Notes: a model not told the origin generated them from the letters alone. 64,000 nt of DNA from Streptomyces sp. CA-210063 (GCF_024612015.1 NZ_CP102512.1:7316001-7380000); one strand, 5' to 3'. Positions 52,723 to 61,970 are shown, counted from the stretch's first letter. A program made the numbers and translations.

Positions 52723-53784
52723 ATGCGCACGATGCTCGCCGGACGCCTTCACCTGGACACCCGGACATTCGCCGTCGAAGAGGTCCCCGTACCGACCCCT
52801 GGCCCGGGAGAGGTACTGATCAAGGTCAAGGCGGCCGGAGTCTGCCTGTCCGACGTTCACCTCATCGACGGCAGCATCGCCCCCGCCGTCCCGGTCGACG
52901 CGGTCGCCCGCTCGCGGGCGGTCACCCTCGGGCACGAGGTGGCGGGTGTGATTCACGGCCTCGGCCCGGACCTGCGGGGCGACTGGTCCCCCGGCATGCG
53001 CGTCGCCCTGCAGGCCGGACAGGCCTGCGGAGAGTGCGGCCACTGCATGCGCCGCTCCCCGTGTCAGCAGCCGGTCACCCGCGGTGTCGACTACGACGGC
53101 GGCTGGGCCGAGTACGCCATCGCGCGGGAGGACACGCTCGCCCCGATCCCCGACCATCTGCCGTTCGACCAGGCGGCCATCATCCCCGACGCGGTCTCCA
53201 CCCCGTACGCCGCCATCGTGGAGACCGGCGCGGTCCGCCCGGCGCAGGCCGTCGGCATCTGGGGCGCGGGCGGCCTGGGCGTGCACGGCATCCGCCTGGC
53301 CCGCTTGGTCGGCGCGGCACCCGTCATCGCCATCGACCCGCTGCCGCAGGCCCGAGAGCGCGCCCTCGCCTTCGGTGCGGACTTCGCGCTCGACCCGGCC
53401 GCCCCGGACTTCGCCGAGGCCGTGGGCCGAGCCACCCGCGGCCGGGGCGTGGACGTGGCGCTCGACTTCGCCGGCGTTCCCGCGGTCCGCGAACAGGCCG
53501 CCAGTGTCCTCGGGGCCGGTGGGGTCCTCGTGCTGGCGGGGCTTCACCCTGCTCCGATCACCGTCACCGACAGCATGGGCTTCAGCTACCGCTCCCACCA
53601 GATCCGTGGCCACTACGGCTCCGGACCCGAACACGTGACCCAGCTCATCGACCTGGCGTCGGCCGGCCGCCTCGACCTCGCACCCTCCGTCACCGACCAC
53701 ATCCCGCTGGCCCACGCCGCCGACGCCGTGGCACGGCTGGAGCAGAAGGTCGGCGACCCGATCCGCCTCGTGCTCACCCCCTGA
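52723..53784 (+). CDS. zinc-dependent alcohol dehydrogenase (MDR family)
   Basis: A 353-residue medium-chain dehydrogenase. Catalytic zinc: Cys in GVCLSDVH and His-Glu in GHEVAGV. Structural zinc loop: CGECGHCMRRSPC, with four Cys but only five residues before the last one instead of the usual seven. NAD(P) fold: GIWGAGGLGVHGIRLA, then Asp in VIAIDP, which favours NAD. It would interconvert alcohol and aldehyde/ketone and could oxidise the P450's hydroxylated product. ATG 52723 starts the conserved GROES fold. Two strong hairpins follow. Confidence 0.9.
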   Translation: MRTMLAGRLHLDTRTFAVEEVPVPTPGPGEVLIKVKAAGVCLSDVHLIDGSIAPAVPVDAVARSRAVTLGHEVAGVIHGLGPDLRGDWSPGMRVALQAGQACGECGHCMRRSPCQQPVTRGVDYDGGWAEYAIAREDTLAPIPDHLPFDQAAIIPDAVSTPYAAIVETGAVRPAQAVGIWGAGGLGVHGIRLARLVGAAPVIAIDPLPQARERALAFGADFALDPAAPDFAEAVGRATRGRGVDVALDFAGVPAVREQAASVLGAGGVLVLAGLHPAPITVTDSMGFSYRSHQIRGHYGSGPEHVTQLIDLASAGRLDLAPSVTDHIPLAHAADAVARLEQKVGDPIRLVLTP

Positions 53785-53820
53785 ACCCCATTCAGGAGCC
53801 CTGCATCACAGCCCGGCAAT

Positions 53821-53884
53821 GAGCCGCCCCCGCCGCGGGGGCGGCTCTCATCCGTACGGACGGGCCTGCTGCCCGTCCGTACGG
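53821..53884 (+). terminator. double terminator hairpin
   Basis: Two adjacent perfect hairpins. GAGCCGCCCCCGC, 1 nt, then its complement (53821-53847, 13-bp stem). CCGTACGGACGGG, 7 nt, then its complement (53852-53884, 13-bp stem). They close the P450-MFS-dehydrogenase region and separate it from the convergent tetR. Confidence 0.85.
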
Positions 53885-54018
53885 CAGTACTCCCGTGAAC
53901 CCGGCATCGGACCCGCGTCGTGCCGGGTCCTACATCGACCCTGACTGCCACCCGCCGTATCGCACCACCGAGGCCACAGGCCGGCGCGCTCGTCCCGTAG
54001 GAGAGGGCCCGGCCGTCG

Positions 54019-54642
54019 TCAGTTCGCGGGTACGGACACCAGGTCCAGCCTGCCGCCGGCCATGGCCACCACGGCGGACACGAAGGCCTGGAGGCAGGTG
54101 TGCTCGGCCTCCTCGTCGGGGTGGGTGAGGCGTTGCATGGTGAGTCCGTCGAAGCCGGCGAGGAAGAACCGCGCGATCGTTTCCGCGGGCTGGGCGAGGG
54201 GCTGGCCGGTGCGCTCGGCCGCCTCCGCCACCAGCCTTGCCGTCACCTCGGTCACGCCCTGGTAGTGGCTCTGCAGGGCCTCGCTCAGGGCGGGGGAGCG
54301 GAGTGCGAACATGCTCAGTTCCGTGAGGAGCTGATGGCTGGCGGGCTGCTCACGCACCGTTCGCCACAGGGCGGCGGCCAGGGCGCCGGCCGTCTCCTCG
54401 AATCCGGCGTCGGCCGGCGCGGCCTGCTCGACCTGGGTGATCAGATCCTGAGTGAGCTGCTCCATGACGGCGCGGTACAGCCCTTCCTTCGTGCCGAAGG
54501 TGTAGTGCACCGTGGCCTGGGCCACCCCCAACTCGGCGGCGATGGCACGGGTACTCCCGGCCGCGACTCCTTCCCTCGTCATGAAGTCGATGGCCGCTTT
54601 GATCAGTTGAGGGCGGCGTTCGGCCGCGGAAACGTGAGCCAT
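54019..54642 (-). CDS. TetR-family regulator
   Basis: A 207-residue TetR. HTH: LIKAAIDFMTREGVAAGSTR, then IAAELGVAQATVHYTFGTKE. The ligand domain has AGALAAALWRTVREQPASHQ and FFLAGFDGLTMQRLTHP, the latter typical of regulators of lipid or hydroxylated-aromatic genes. ATG 54642 fits the HTH spacing. TTGTTC and TATCAT upstream would place the transcript start almost at the ATG, so it may be leaderless. It is convergent with the P450 cluster and a candidate for binding the site at 47762. Confidence 0.86.
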   Translation of the reverse strand: MAHVSAAERRPQLIKAAIDFMTREGVAAGSTRAIAAELGVAQATVHYTFGTKEGLYRAVMEQLTQDLITQVEQAAPADAGFEETAGALAAALWRTVREQPASHQLLTELSMFALRSPALSEALQSHYQGVTEVTARLVAEAAERTGQPLAQPAETIARFFLAGFDGLTMQRLTHPDEEAEHTCLQAFVSAVVAMAGGRLDLVSVPAN

Positions 54643-54849
54643 GACTGCATGATACCGACTGAGTCTCATGAACAAGTCGTCCGAGCAAGTCCTGATTCCG
54701 CAAGCTGTACAGCCCCGCGGTTCTCGCCGGCGAACGCGACCGGGAGGCTCTGCGGGAGATGGCCGCCCATGGCTTCCAGATCCGGATCGCCACGGCCCCA
54801 CTGCCGCAGGGCACCGTCATCCTCGACGGGCGGACCCGTTCGCCACGGA

Positions 54850-55122
54850 TCAGGAGCCGTCGGCCCCGTGCCTGCGTACGCGCTCAGCCAGCGGGAGGGG
54901 TGTCTCGTCCAGACCGTCGACCGACCCGCTCGCCATGCGCGCGCACGTGCCCTGGCAGGCGAGCAGTTGCTTGTCGTGGCGGTGGGAGACCACCACGACC
55001 TCCGGATCGGGGGCGTTCCGGTAGTCGGTGCCGCACATGAGGCAGGCCAGCCCGGAGAGCATTTCCGGGGTGGGTTCGGGGCGGCCGCGGCGGCGGCTGG
55101 AGATCGAGTCCTGTGAATACAT
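54850..55122 (-). CDS. small cysteine-containing protein
   Basis: A 90-residue protein. The middle reads MLSGLACLMCGTDYRNAPDP, then VVVSHRHDKQLLACQGTCAR, giving CxxC and CxxxxC pairs with His residues, a likely zinc or metal site. The rest is polar. No named family, but the strand-His-Cys arrangement suggests a conserved Streptomyces small protein. ATG 55122 has GAGGATGCGGACAC upstream. A 20-bp tandem array sits just upstream of it. Confidence 0.5.
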   Translation of the reverse strand: MYSQDSISSRRRGRPEPTPEMLSGLACLMCGTDYRNAPDPEVVVVSHRHDKQLLACQGTCARMASGSVDGLDETPLPLAERVRRHGADGS

Positions 55123-55140
55123 GTGTCCGCATCCTCTTGA

Positions 55141-55220
55141 TCGGTTCAGGGCCGTGCTCATCGGTTCGGAGCCGTGCTCATCGGTTCGGAGCCGTGCTGA
55201 TCGGTTCGGAGCCGTGCTGA
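55141..55220. repeat. four 20-bp tandem repeats
   Basis: Unit TCGGTTCGGAGCCGTGCTGA at 55141, 55161, 55181 and 55201 with up to three changes, then a broken fifth copy. It lies 19 bp upstream of the minus-strand small cysteine protein gene, so it could be a repeated regulator site. Confidence 0.8.
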
Positions 55221-55848
55221 TCGGGTCGGGCGTACTGATCGGTAGCCAGGAAATCCGCTACCTCGCTGCGCGGGACCGGATACGGAAGATGGCGTGGCAG
55301 TACAAGCCAGGGGGCATGGCGCGGCTCTTCTCCGGCCGGATCCGATGCGCGCCGGCCTGTGCCGTTCTCCGAGGGCGACGCCGAAACGGGTGACGGCGTG
55401 CGAGGTGCGCTCGGTGCCGCAACCGTACTCCCCTCCGAACCCCACATGCGCCGGGTCCGGACTCCGGAACCGCCCACCCGCCGGGCGCGTCACCGAGCCC
55501 TTCCCGGCCCAGGTGGGAACATTCCCGGCGCACCGGACGTTCTAGCGAGTGGTTGTGGTTGAAGTTTGCGAACGTGGAAGCGCCCGCGGAGTTCTGACAG
55601 CGGGCGTTTTGTCGTTTCGGGGGTCTTCTCCGACCGCCGGCGACCAACAGCCCGGGATCGCGCGATCGATCTTCGTCCACCACTCGGCTCTGAGGACGTC
55701 TCGTCAAGACAGGCCCGTATCGCGGGCCTGTCTCGTGCTGCATCCGTCTGTTTCCGTACGGACCTCCCGCGTCCGGCGCCCTGCCCCTGCGTCCGGCGCC
55801 CTGCCCCGCGCCGGTGGTACCGGTCCCGCACATCCCGAAAGGAAAACC
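55221..55848. other. upstream region of the desaturase gene with two hairpins
   Basis: No supported gene. CGCCCGC (55581-55587) and GCGGGCG (55600-55606) form a hairpin followed by TTTTG, a rare intrinsic-terminator look in this genome. AGACAGGCCCG (55707-55717) and its complement (55723-55733) form a second perfect 11-bp hairpin. If the desaturase promoter is upstream of these, they could act as attenuators; otherwise they end an upstream transcript. Confidence 0.5.
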
Positions 55849-56949
55849 GTGAGCAGTGACATCATCAACCTGGGCACCGATCCGACGGCCCAGGTCGCCG
55901 AGACGACGAACCCCCCTCCCGGAACCCGGGGCAGCGACTACGCCGCGCTCTCCCGTGAGGTGAAGCGGAGCGGGCTGCTGAAGCGGCGGCCGGGCTACTA
56001 CTCCGTCAAGGTCGGCGCGAACCTCCTCCTGCTGGCCGCCGGCTGGACCGCGTTCGCCCTGATCGGGGAGTCGTGGTGGCAGCTGCTGACCGCCGCCTTC
56101 CTCGCCGTGATGTTCACCCAGACCGGATTCATCGGGCACGACGCGGGACACCACCAGATCGCCGGTTCCAAGCGCGTCAACAACCTGCTCGGCCGCGTGC
56201 ACGCCGACCTGCTGATCGGCCTCAGTTACGGCTGGTGGATCGCCAAGCACAACCGGCACCACTCCCACCCGAACCACGTCGACCGCGACCCCGACATCGC
56301 CGACGGCGCGATCGCCTTCACCGAGGACCACGCCCGCGTCCGCAGCGGGGCGTACGCATGGCTGGCCCGTCACCAGGCCTGGCTGTTCTTCCCGATGCTG
56401 CTGCTGGAAGGACTCGCCCTGCACGTCGCCGGCGTACGGGCACTGCTCGACCGCACCGGCACGGCGACCTCGCGGACGACCAAGGTGGCCGAGGCGGGTC
56501 TGCTGACGGCGCATCTCGGCGGCTATCTCGCCGCATTGTTCCTGGTCCTGACTCCCGTGCAGGCAGTCGTCTTCCTCGTCGTGCACCAAGGTCTGTTCGG
56601 CCTGTACATGGGGTGCTCGTTCGCCCCGAACCACAAGGGCATGGCCCTGTTCGGCAAGGACGACAAGGTCGACTTCCTGCGTCGGCAGGTACTGACGTCA
56701 CGCAACATCCGCGGTCACCGACTCACCGACTTCGCGCTCGGCGGGCTCAACTACCAGATCGAGCACCATCTGTTCCCCTCCATGCCGCGGCCCAGCCTGC
56801 GCCATGCGCAGGAACTCGTGCGCGCCTACTGTGCCCGGCACGGCATCGCGTACCACGAGACCGGGCTCTTCGACTCCTACGTCCAGGTACTGCGGCACCT
56901 CCACACGGTAGGCGGCCCGCTGCGCCTGCGCCCCGAGCTGGAGTACTGA
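55849..56949 (+). CDS. membrane fatty-acid desaturase
   Basis: A 366-residue acyl-lipid desaturase. Three His boxes bind the di-iron site: GHDAGHHQ (about 100), HNRHHSHPN (about 136) and QIEHHLFPS (about 305). Four membrane helices surround them, for example LLLLAAGWTAFALIG. This delta-type (front-end-like, QIEHH) enzyme introduces a double bond in membrane lipids, often in the cold. The GTG at 55849 has AAAGGA nine bases upstream. No ferredoxin or reductase gene is adjacent. The two hairpins upstream may regulate it. Confidence 0.92.
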   Translation: MSSDIINLGTDPTAQVAETTNPPPGTRGSDYAALSREVKRSGLLKRRPGYYSVKVGANLLLLAAGWTAFALIGESWWQLLTAAFLAVMFTQTGFIGHDAGHHQIAGSKRVNNLLGRVHADLLIGLSYGWWIAKHNRHHSHPNHVDRDPDIADGAIAFTEDHARVRSGAYAWLARHQAWLFFPMLLLEGLALHVAGVRALLDRTGTATSRTTKVAEAGLLTAHLGGYLAALFLVLTPVQAVVFLVVHQGLFGLYMGCSFAPNHKGMALFGKDDKVDFLRRQVLTSRNIRGHRLTDFALGGLNYQIEHHLFPSMPRPSLRHAQELVRAYCARHGIAYHETGLFDSYVQVLRHLHTVGGPLRLRPELEY

Positions 56950-57117
56950 TCACCCCGCCGTTCGAGTCGCCGATTCGGCCGCGTGCCGGGGCACCGGACC
57001 TCGCACGCTGCGGGCCGGGACGGCGCTGAGAAAGCTCAGCCGTCGATCATTGGTGGCTCACAGAACTCTCATCAACTTCCGCGACGGTGATCCTGTCACC
57101 GAAAACGGAGAGAGCAG

Positions 57118-57729
57118 ATGGTGGGACACCGACCAAGCGGAAGAACTGCGTTGGAGGCGATGCGACGCGGGACGGCCGCCCGGACGAGGAGAGCGCCGCG
57201 TGTCGAGCAGGTGGAAGCCGGCATGGACGACGCATGCCGGCCACAGGCTGTTCCTGGTCCGCTCGGTGCCTTTTCCCGGTTCGTGCTGTGCGGCGGCGGT
57301 GTCGGGGTCGCCTCCAGTCTGGCCGTGGCGCTGCTGGCCGGGCTGGTTCCCTGGGTGGTGGCGAACGCGCTGATCACCGTCGCTTCCACCCTCCTCGCCA
57401 CAGAGCTCCACGCCCGTTTCACTTTCGGGGCCGGGCGGCATGCCGGATGGCGCGAGCACGTGCAGTCCGCAGGGTCGGCCTCGGTCGCCTACGTGGTGAC
57501 GTGCGCCGCGATGCTCGTACTGCAAGCGGTGCAGCCGTCGGCCGGGATGCTGCTCGAGCAGGCCGTCTACCTCGGCGCCGCCGCGCTCACCGGAATCGGA
57601 CGTTTCCTGGTGCTACGCCTGTTCGTCTTCGCCGACGGCGGGACGTGGACCACGGCGCGGGCCAAGAGCCCGGCGCGGGTTCAGGAGGACGGCGGGACGC
57701 TGTCCTGGGCCATCCCGGTTCCGGCGTGA
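57118..57729 (+). CDS. GtrA-like membrane protein
   Basis: A 203-residue protein with four membrane helices in its second half: FVLCGGGVGVASSLAVALLA, VVANALITVASTLLATELHA, ASVAYVVTCAAMLVLQAV and LGAAALTGIGRFLVLRLFVF. ARFTF after helix 2 and RLFVF near the end match GtrA-family proteins that help flip lipid-linked sugars. The first 45 residues are basic and cytoplasmic; ATG 57118 with ACGGAGAGAGCAG is chosen, but ATG 57223 would give a more typical length. It follows the desaturase after 168 bp. Confidence 0.72.
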   Translation: MVGHRPSGRTALEAMRRGTAARTRRAPRVEQVEAGMDDACRPQAVPGPLGAFSRFVLCGGGVGVASSLAVALLAGLVPWVVANALITVASTLLATELHARFTFGAGRHAGWREHVQSAGSASVAYVVTCAAMLVLQAVQPSAGMLLEQAVYLGAAALTGIGRFLVLRLFVFADGGTWTTARAKSPARVQEDGGTLSWAIPVPA

Positions 57730-58117
57730 GCAGGGACGCGTGGGGGTGGTGATCTCCACGGTGCGGGAGGCCGCCGATGGCATGAACGCATGAACAAGGG
57801 CATCACGCTGTACGGCGGTGCCGTGCAGGGCGCGATGGAGTCGGCGGGCACGCTGTCGTTCGACGGTGAGGGCGCGGCGAAGGCCGATGGATCAGGCGAC
57901 CTTGGCGCCGGACGTGATGGCGTTCCTGGAAGAGGCCCACAAGCGGGCGTACGAGGCGCGGGCGTCGGCCAGCAGTGGTGATCAGCCGCACGTTCGAGGG
58001 CGTGTCAACCTCTTCAGCCCCGGTGAGGAGGGCGGAGCTTGCGACGGCGGACCGGTGGGCGAACCGGTCAGGTGCCTCGGACGGCACCTGACCGCACCCT
58101 CCCGCCGCCTCTGCACC
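57730..58117. other. region without recognised gene
   Basis: A plus-strand frame with LAPDVMAFLEEAHKRAYEAR looks protein-like but lacks a credible start and ends in low-complexity sequence. It may be a gene scrap. Nothing else supported. Confidence 0.25.
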
Positions 58118-58444
58118 TCAGTTCCAGGTCACTCCCAGAGCTGCCGCGGCTTGCACGCCGGATACGCAGCCTGGTTCGTGGAATCCATTGGACTGCGCGA
58201 CGAAGTGGCCCACGTAGGCCGTCAGGGACAGGGTGCCCACGGCGATGACCGGTTTGGCCAGGCGGCGTAGTCGCGGCAGGCGGTCCATCGCCACGGGCGC
58301 GCCCACGATCACGAGGATCGCGACTCCCACGCTGCCGATGATGTCCAACGTGGTGCCGCTGTGTGGCCCGGCCGTCAAGAGCATCGATGCCTGGGGCTCG
58401 AACGACCCGCCGTCGAGGGGCATCGACCCGGAGCCGCCGGACAT
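58118..58444 (-). pseudogene. DUF418-like membrane protein, 3' part
   Basis: The frame from 58444 to 58118 reads MLLTAGPHSGTTLDIIGSVG, a helix, then AKPVIAVGTLSLTAYVGHFV. This resembles the last helices of DUF418-family membrane proteins (PHSG, then a G-x-x-SLTAY motif). These normally have about 380 residues, so only the C-terminal quarter remains. A small product from ATG 58444 is possible but no ribosome site supports it. Confidence 0.45.
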
Positions 58445-58706
58445 CGTTCGTAGGCGTGGGGCACGTCTGCCGCCGTGACGAGCGGCAGTCACCCGAGCGC
58501 CCTGCTGAGCGGCGTCCGGACGAGAGCCGCGGCACGCACCAGAACCGACCTGGACGAGCCTGACGTCATGCGGGGCCCGGTGGCTCCGGTGCTGCGGCGG
58601 AGTCCTCTCGTGTCTGGTGCCGTCGTGCCAAAATGGGCCCTGGTGTTCGTTCCGTTCCGCTGTCCTCCGTACTGATCCTCCGTACTGATCCTCCGAGGGT
58701 GTCTCC
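58445..58706. other. upstream region of tetR
   Basis: No gene seen. GTACTGATCCTCC occurs twice in tandem near 58669-58695, just before the tetR start, and may be part of its operator. Confidence 0.4.
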
Positions 58707-59357
58707 GTGACCAAGTCCGTGGCCCGCGAGCCGTTGCGTCGTAATTCGCGGTCCAATCGGGCGCGCATCCTGGCCACGGCCCGTGAGGAGCTGGGGCGGA
58801 ACCCCGACATCACGTTGGAGGAGCTGGCGCGGGCCGCCGGGGTCGTGCGGCGCACCCTCTTCGGGCATTTCCCGGGACGGGCGGCGCTGCTGGAAGCCCT
58901 TGCCGTGGAGGCCGCCGAGACGCTGCGGAGCACCGTGGCGGCCGGGCCGGAGCCGGGGGAGCCGGCCGAGCGGGCGCTGGCGCAGTTCGTGTTCACCATG
59001 TGGCCCGTCGGGGACCGCTACCGGATGCTCCTGGCGCTGGCCCGGCGGGACCTGGGCGCCGAGCGGGTGGCCGAGGTGCTGGCGCCGGCCCGTGAGGCGG
59101 TCGCGGGCATCCTGGAGCGGGGCCAGCAAGACGGTGTCTTCCACTCCCATCTGCCGCCCGCCGTACTGAGCGCCGGGCTGGAGGCGATGCACGTCACCCT
59201 CCTGGAGGCCGTCAACACCGGGGCGTTGGAGGACGACGGCGGGCACCGGATCGCCGTGACCACCCTCATCGCGGCCGGTGTGCCCGAGAAGCGGGCGGAT
59301 GCCGTGGTCGAGAAGGTAGCGACGGAGATGCGCGCGGCCCGGGCCGACGAGGCCTGA
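58707..59357 (+). CDS. TetR-family regulator
   Basis: A 216-residue TetR with HTH ILATAREELGRNPDITLEEL and ARAAGVVRRTLFGHFPGRAA, and ligand domain FVFTMWPVGDRYRMLLALAR, APAREAVAGILERGQQDGVF. It is clearly related to the convergent TetR at 59485 (shared WxVGDRYR, LxPAREWV-like and RGQQ/RGQR motifs). The GTG start at 58707 precedes KSVAREPLRRN. It is probably a duplicated regulator of an exporter such as the one at 60291; its own target is unknown. Confidence 0.86.
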   Translation: MTKSVAREPLRRNSRSNRARILATAREELGRNPDITLEELARAAGVVRRTLFGHFPGRAALLEALAVEAAETLRSTVAAGPEPGEPAERALAQFVFTMWPVGDRYRMLLALARRDLGAERVAEVLAPAREAVAGILERGQQDGVFHSHLPPAVLSAGLEAMHVTLLEAVNTGALEDDGGHRIAVTTLIAAGVPEKRADAVVEKVATEMRAARADEA

Positions 59358-59484
59358 CCCGGCGTCCCGTACCCGTACCCGTACGCATAGTCGAACTCGG
59401 GGCTTCCAGGGCTGACGAGACATCGGCGACCGCGAACTACTGGGAAATTCGGGGGTTTCAGAGGGTTCGGGGGTTTCGGCGGGG

Positions 59485-60156
59485 CTACGGGGGCGACCCG
59501 GTCCCGCGTAGGTGGCGGACCTTCGCGGCGGCCGTGTCGGGGGTGACCCCGGCGGCGATCAGGGCGGCGGTGGCGGCGCTGGTGCCGTCGTCGGACCAGA
59601 TGCCGTGGTTGACGCAGTCGAGCAGGGTCAGCAGCTGGGCCTCGATGGCGCGGCTGAGCGGGGCCGGCGGGACCGTGGTCTGGAAGACGCCCTGCCGCTG
59701 ACCGCGGGTGAGGACCCTCGTGACCCATTCGCGGGCCGGGGCCAGCAGTTCGTTGACACGGTCGGGGCCGAGATCCTGGCGGGCCAGCCGGATGAGGGTG
59801 CGGTAGCGGTCGCCGACCGCCCACATGGTGAGGACGAAGCGCGCCAGGTCGTTCGTGGCGTCGGGCGCCGGGGTGAGGATGCCCGTGACCGCGAGCCGGA
59901 TCGCCTCCGCGGCCTCCGCGGCCAGGCCGTCGACGAGCGCGGCCCGGCCGGCGAAGTGGACGTAGACGGTGCGCCGGGCCACTCCGGCGGCTGCGGCGAT
60001 GTCGGCGAGACGGCTGTCGGGGTCCCGGGTCAGCTCCCGCCGGGCCGCCTCCAGGATCCGGGCGCGGGTGGCGCGCGCGTCACGGCGCTGCGCCGCGTAT
60101 GGCATCGGCATCGGCGTTGGTGCTGGTGCTGGTGCTGGTGCTGGTCGGCTGGTCAC
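59485..60156 (-). CDS. TetR-family repressor divergent to the exporter
   Basis: A 223-residue TetR. A low-complexity start (PAPAPAPAPTPMPMP, from a GGTGCT-type repeat) is followed by HTH ILEAARRELTRDPDSRLADI and AAAAGVARRTVYVHFAGRAA and a ligand domain with FVLTMWAVGDRYRTLIRLAR. It is transcribed away from the DHA2 exporter, with paired 21-bp repeats between the two genes, the standard layout of a drug-responsive repressor and its pump. A later start (after the Pro/Ala run) is possible. Confidence 0.88.
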   Translation of the reverse strand: MTSRPAPAPAPAPTPMPMPYAAQRRDARATRARILEAARRELTRDPDSRLADIAAAAGVARRTVYVHFAGRAALVDGLAAEAAEAIRLAVTGILTPAPDATNDLARFVLTMWAVGDRYRTLIRLARQDLGPDRVNELLAPAREWVTRVLTRGQRQGVFQTTVPPAPLSRAIEAQLLTLLDCVNHGIWSDDGTSAATAALIAAGVTPDTAAAKVRHLRGTGSPP

Positions 60157-60202
60157 ATCGGCACCTCGGGTCGGGGCGAGGGAAGGGGGTCATTGCGATA
60201 GT

Positions 60203-60250
60203 TGCACGTCGGTGGGCAATAAACTAGTCTGCACATCGATGAGCAATTAA
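60203..60250. promoter_or_regulatory. two direct 21-bp operator-like repeats
   Basis: Sites at 60203-60223 and 60230-60250 share TGCAC, TCG, TG, GCAAT and AA at the same positions and differ at four or fewer places. Each half is itself roughly symmetric around CATCGATG-like sequence. They lie between divergent tetR and exporter genes, starting 47 bp from one and ending 41 bp from the other. Read as the TetR operator pair. Confidence 0.72.
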
Positions 60251-60290
60251 GTGGTTTCGCTCGTCCTACCCGTCCCTTTAGGAGCTTCCG

Positions 60291-61931
60291 ATGCCCTTCC
60301 TCGCGAACACCCCCGTGGAGAAGATGACCGGGCCGTACATACGGCGCTGGTGGGCGCTGCTCGTGCTGTGCCTGAGCCTGCTGATCGTGGTGATGGCGAA
60401 CACCTCACTGATCGTGGCCGCCCCCGACATGACCACCGACCTGGGCCTGAGCAGCAGCGATCTGCAGTGGGTCGTCGACGGCTACACCGTTCCGTACGCC
60501 GCGCTGATGCTGGTGCTGGGCTCGATCGGCGACAAGTACAGCCGACGCGGAGCGCTGATCGCCGGTCTGGTGATCTTCGCGGCCGGTTCGGTGATGGGCA
60601 GTCTGGTCGACGAGACGTCGATGGTCATCGCGGCCCGCGCGATCATGGGTGTCGGCGCCGCCGTCGTGATGCCGGCCACGTTGTCGCTGCTGGTCGCGAC
60701 CTTCCCACGGAGCGAGCGGGTCAAGGCCATCACCGCCTGGACCGCGACCTCGGGGCTGGCCATCGCCGTCGGCCCGCTGGTGGCCGGCTGGCTGCTGGAG
60801 GACCACGCCTGGGGCTCGACCTTCCTGATCAACGTGCCCATCGCCGTCGTCACCGTCGTCGGCGCCCTCGTCCTGGTGCCGCCGTCCAGGGCGGAGGGCA
60901 TGGGCCGGATCGACTACGTGGGCGGCCTGCTGTCGATCGTCTCCGTGGGTTCACTGGTGTACGCGGCCATCGAGGGCCCGCACTTCGGGTGGGGCGTCGG
61001 CCCGGTCACCGCGGCCGTGGTCGCCGGTGTCGGCCTGATCGCCTTCGTGGCCTGGGAACTGCGTCACCCGCACCCGATGCTGGATGTGCGCAAGTTCGCG
61101 CTGCGGCCCTTCAGCGGTTCGATGCTCGCGGTGCTGTTCTTCTTCTTCGGCACGTTCGGCGCGATCTACTACTCCACGCAGTTCTTGCAGTTCGTCCTGG
61201 GCTACGACGCGCTGGACACGGGTGTACGGCTGCTGCCGCTGGCCGGTGCCGTCTTCCTCGGGGCCGTGGTGACCGGGAAGCTGACCCCGAAGCTGGGTGT
61301 GAAGGCCATGGTCGTGACCGGCATGGTCATCGGCACCGCGGGCGTGTTCCTGCTCACGGGGATCGAGTCGGGTTCCACCTACACCGACTTCCTGGCGCCG
61401 ATGATGATGCTGGGCTTCGCGATCGGGCTGAGCGTCTCTCCGGCCACCGACACGATCATGGACTCCTTCCCCGAGTCCGAGCTGGGCGTCGGTGGTGGTG
61501 CCAACGACACCGCGCTGGAGCTGGGCGGCGCCCTGGGAATCGCGGTGCTGGGCTCCCTGCTGGGGACGGCCTACCGGGACGAGCTGTCCGACCTGGTGGG
61601 CAACCGGCTTCCGGCCGCGGCGATGGAAACGGCCGAGGACTCCGTCGGTGGTGGGCTGGCCGTCGCCGAGCGCATCGCCCAGGATCCGTCCGCCGGGCCG
61701 CAGCAGGCGCAGGCCGTCGTGGACGCCGTCCACCAGGCCTTCGCCCATGGTGTCGCCCAGACCAGCCTCATCGGGGGGATCATCATGGCCGCCGGGACGG
61801 TGATCGTTCTCGCGGTGCTGCCGGGGCGGTGGGGGTTCGGCAAGAAGGCGGGTGCGCCGAAGGCGGAGGCCGAGGCCGAGGCCGCGGCTGACGCGGGGCG
61901 GGTGGAGGAGCGCGCCGGGTCCGTTCGGTAG
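60291..61931 (+). CDS. DHA2-family multidrug exporter
   Basis: A 546-residue MFS exporter with about 14 helices. VVMANTSLIVAAPDM in TM1, WVVDGYTVPYAAL in TM2, LGSIGDKYSRRGAL (motif A), the antiporter motif GLAIAVGPLVAGWLL in TM5 and NDTALELGGALGIAVLG are typical of EmrB/SmvA-like pumps for quaternary amines and antibiotics. ATG 60291 has TTTAGGAGCTTCCG upstream. It is divergent from and presumably repressed by the TetR at 59485. A hairpin-rich repeat follows the stop. Confidence 0.9.
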   Translation: MPFLANTPVEKMTGPYIRRWWALLVLCLSLLIVVMANTSLIVAAPDMTTDLGLSSSDLQWVVDGYTVPYAALMLVLGSIGDKYSRRGALIAGLVIFAAGSVMGSLVDETSMVIAARAIMGVGAAVVMPATLSLLVATFPRSERVKAITAWTATSGLAIAVGPLVAGWLLEDHAWGSTFLINVPIAVVTVVGALVLVPPSRAEGMGRIDYVGGLLSIVSVGSLVYAAIEGPHFGWGVGPVTAAVVAGVGLIAFVAWELRHPHPMLDVRKFALRPFSGSMLAVLFFFFGTFGAIYYSTQFLQFVLGYDALDTGVRLLPLAGAVFLGAVVTGKLTPKLGVKAMVVTGMVIGTAGVFLLTGIESGSTYTDFLAPMMMLGFAIGLSVSPATDTIMDSFPESELGVGGGANDTALELGGALGIAVLGSLLGTAYRDELSDLVGNRLPAAAMETAEDSVGGGLAVAERIAQDPSAGPQQAQAVVDAVHQAFAHGVAQTSLIGGIIMAAGTVIVLAVLPGRWGFGKKAGAPKAEAEAEAAADAGRVEERAGSVR

Positions 61932-61970
61932 CGGCACGCGGCCGGCCCAGGAGCTCGGCTGGTGGCTCTG

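Noticed and set aside
54712..54850. Plus-strand text AVLAGERDREALREMAAHGF resembling the end of a LuxR-type regulator
   Set aside because: Too short, and no HTH or start; kept only as a possible scrap.
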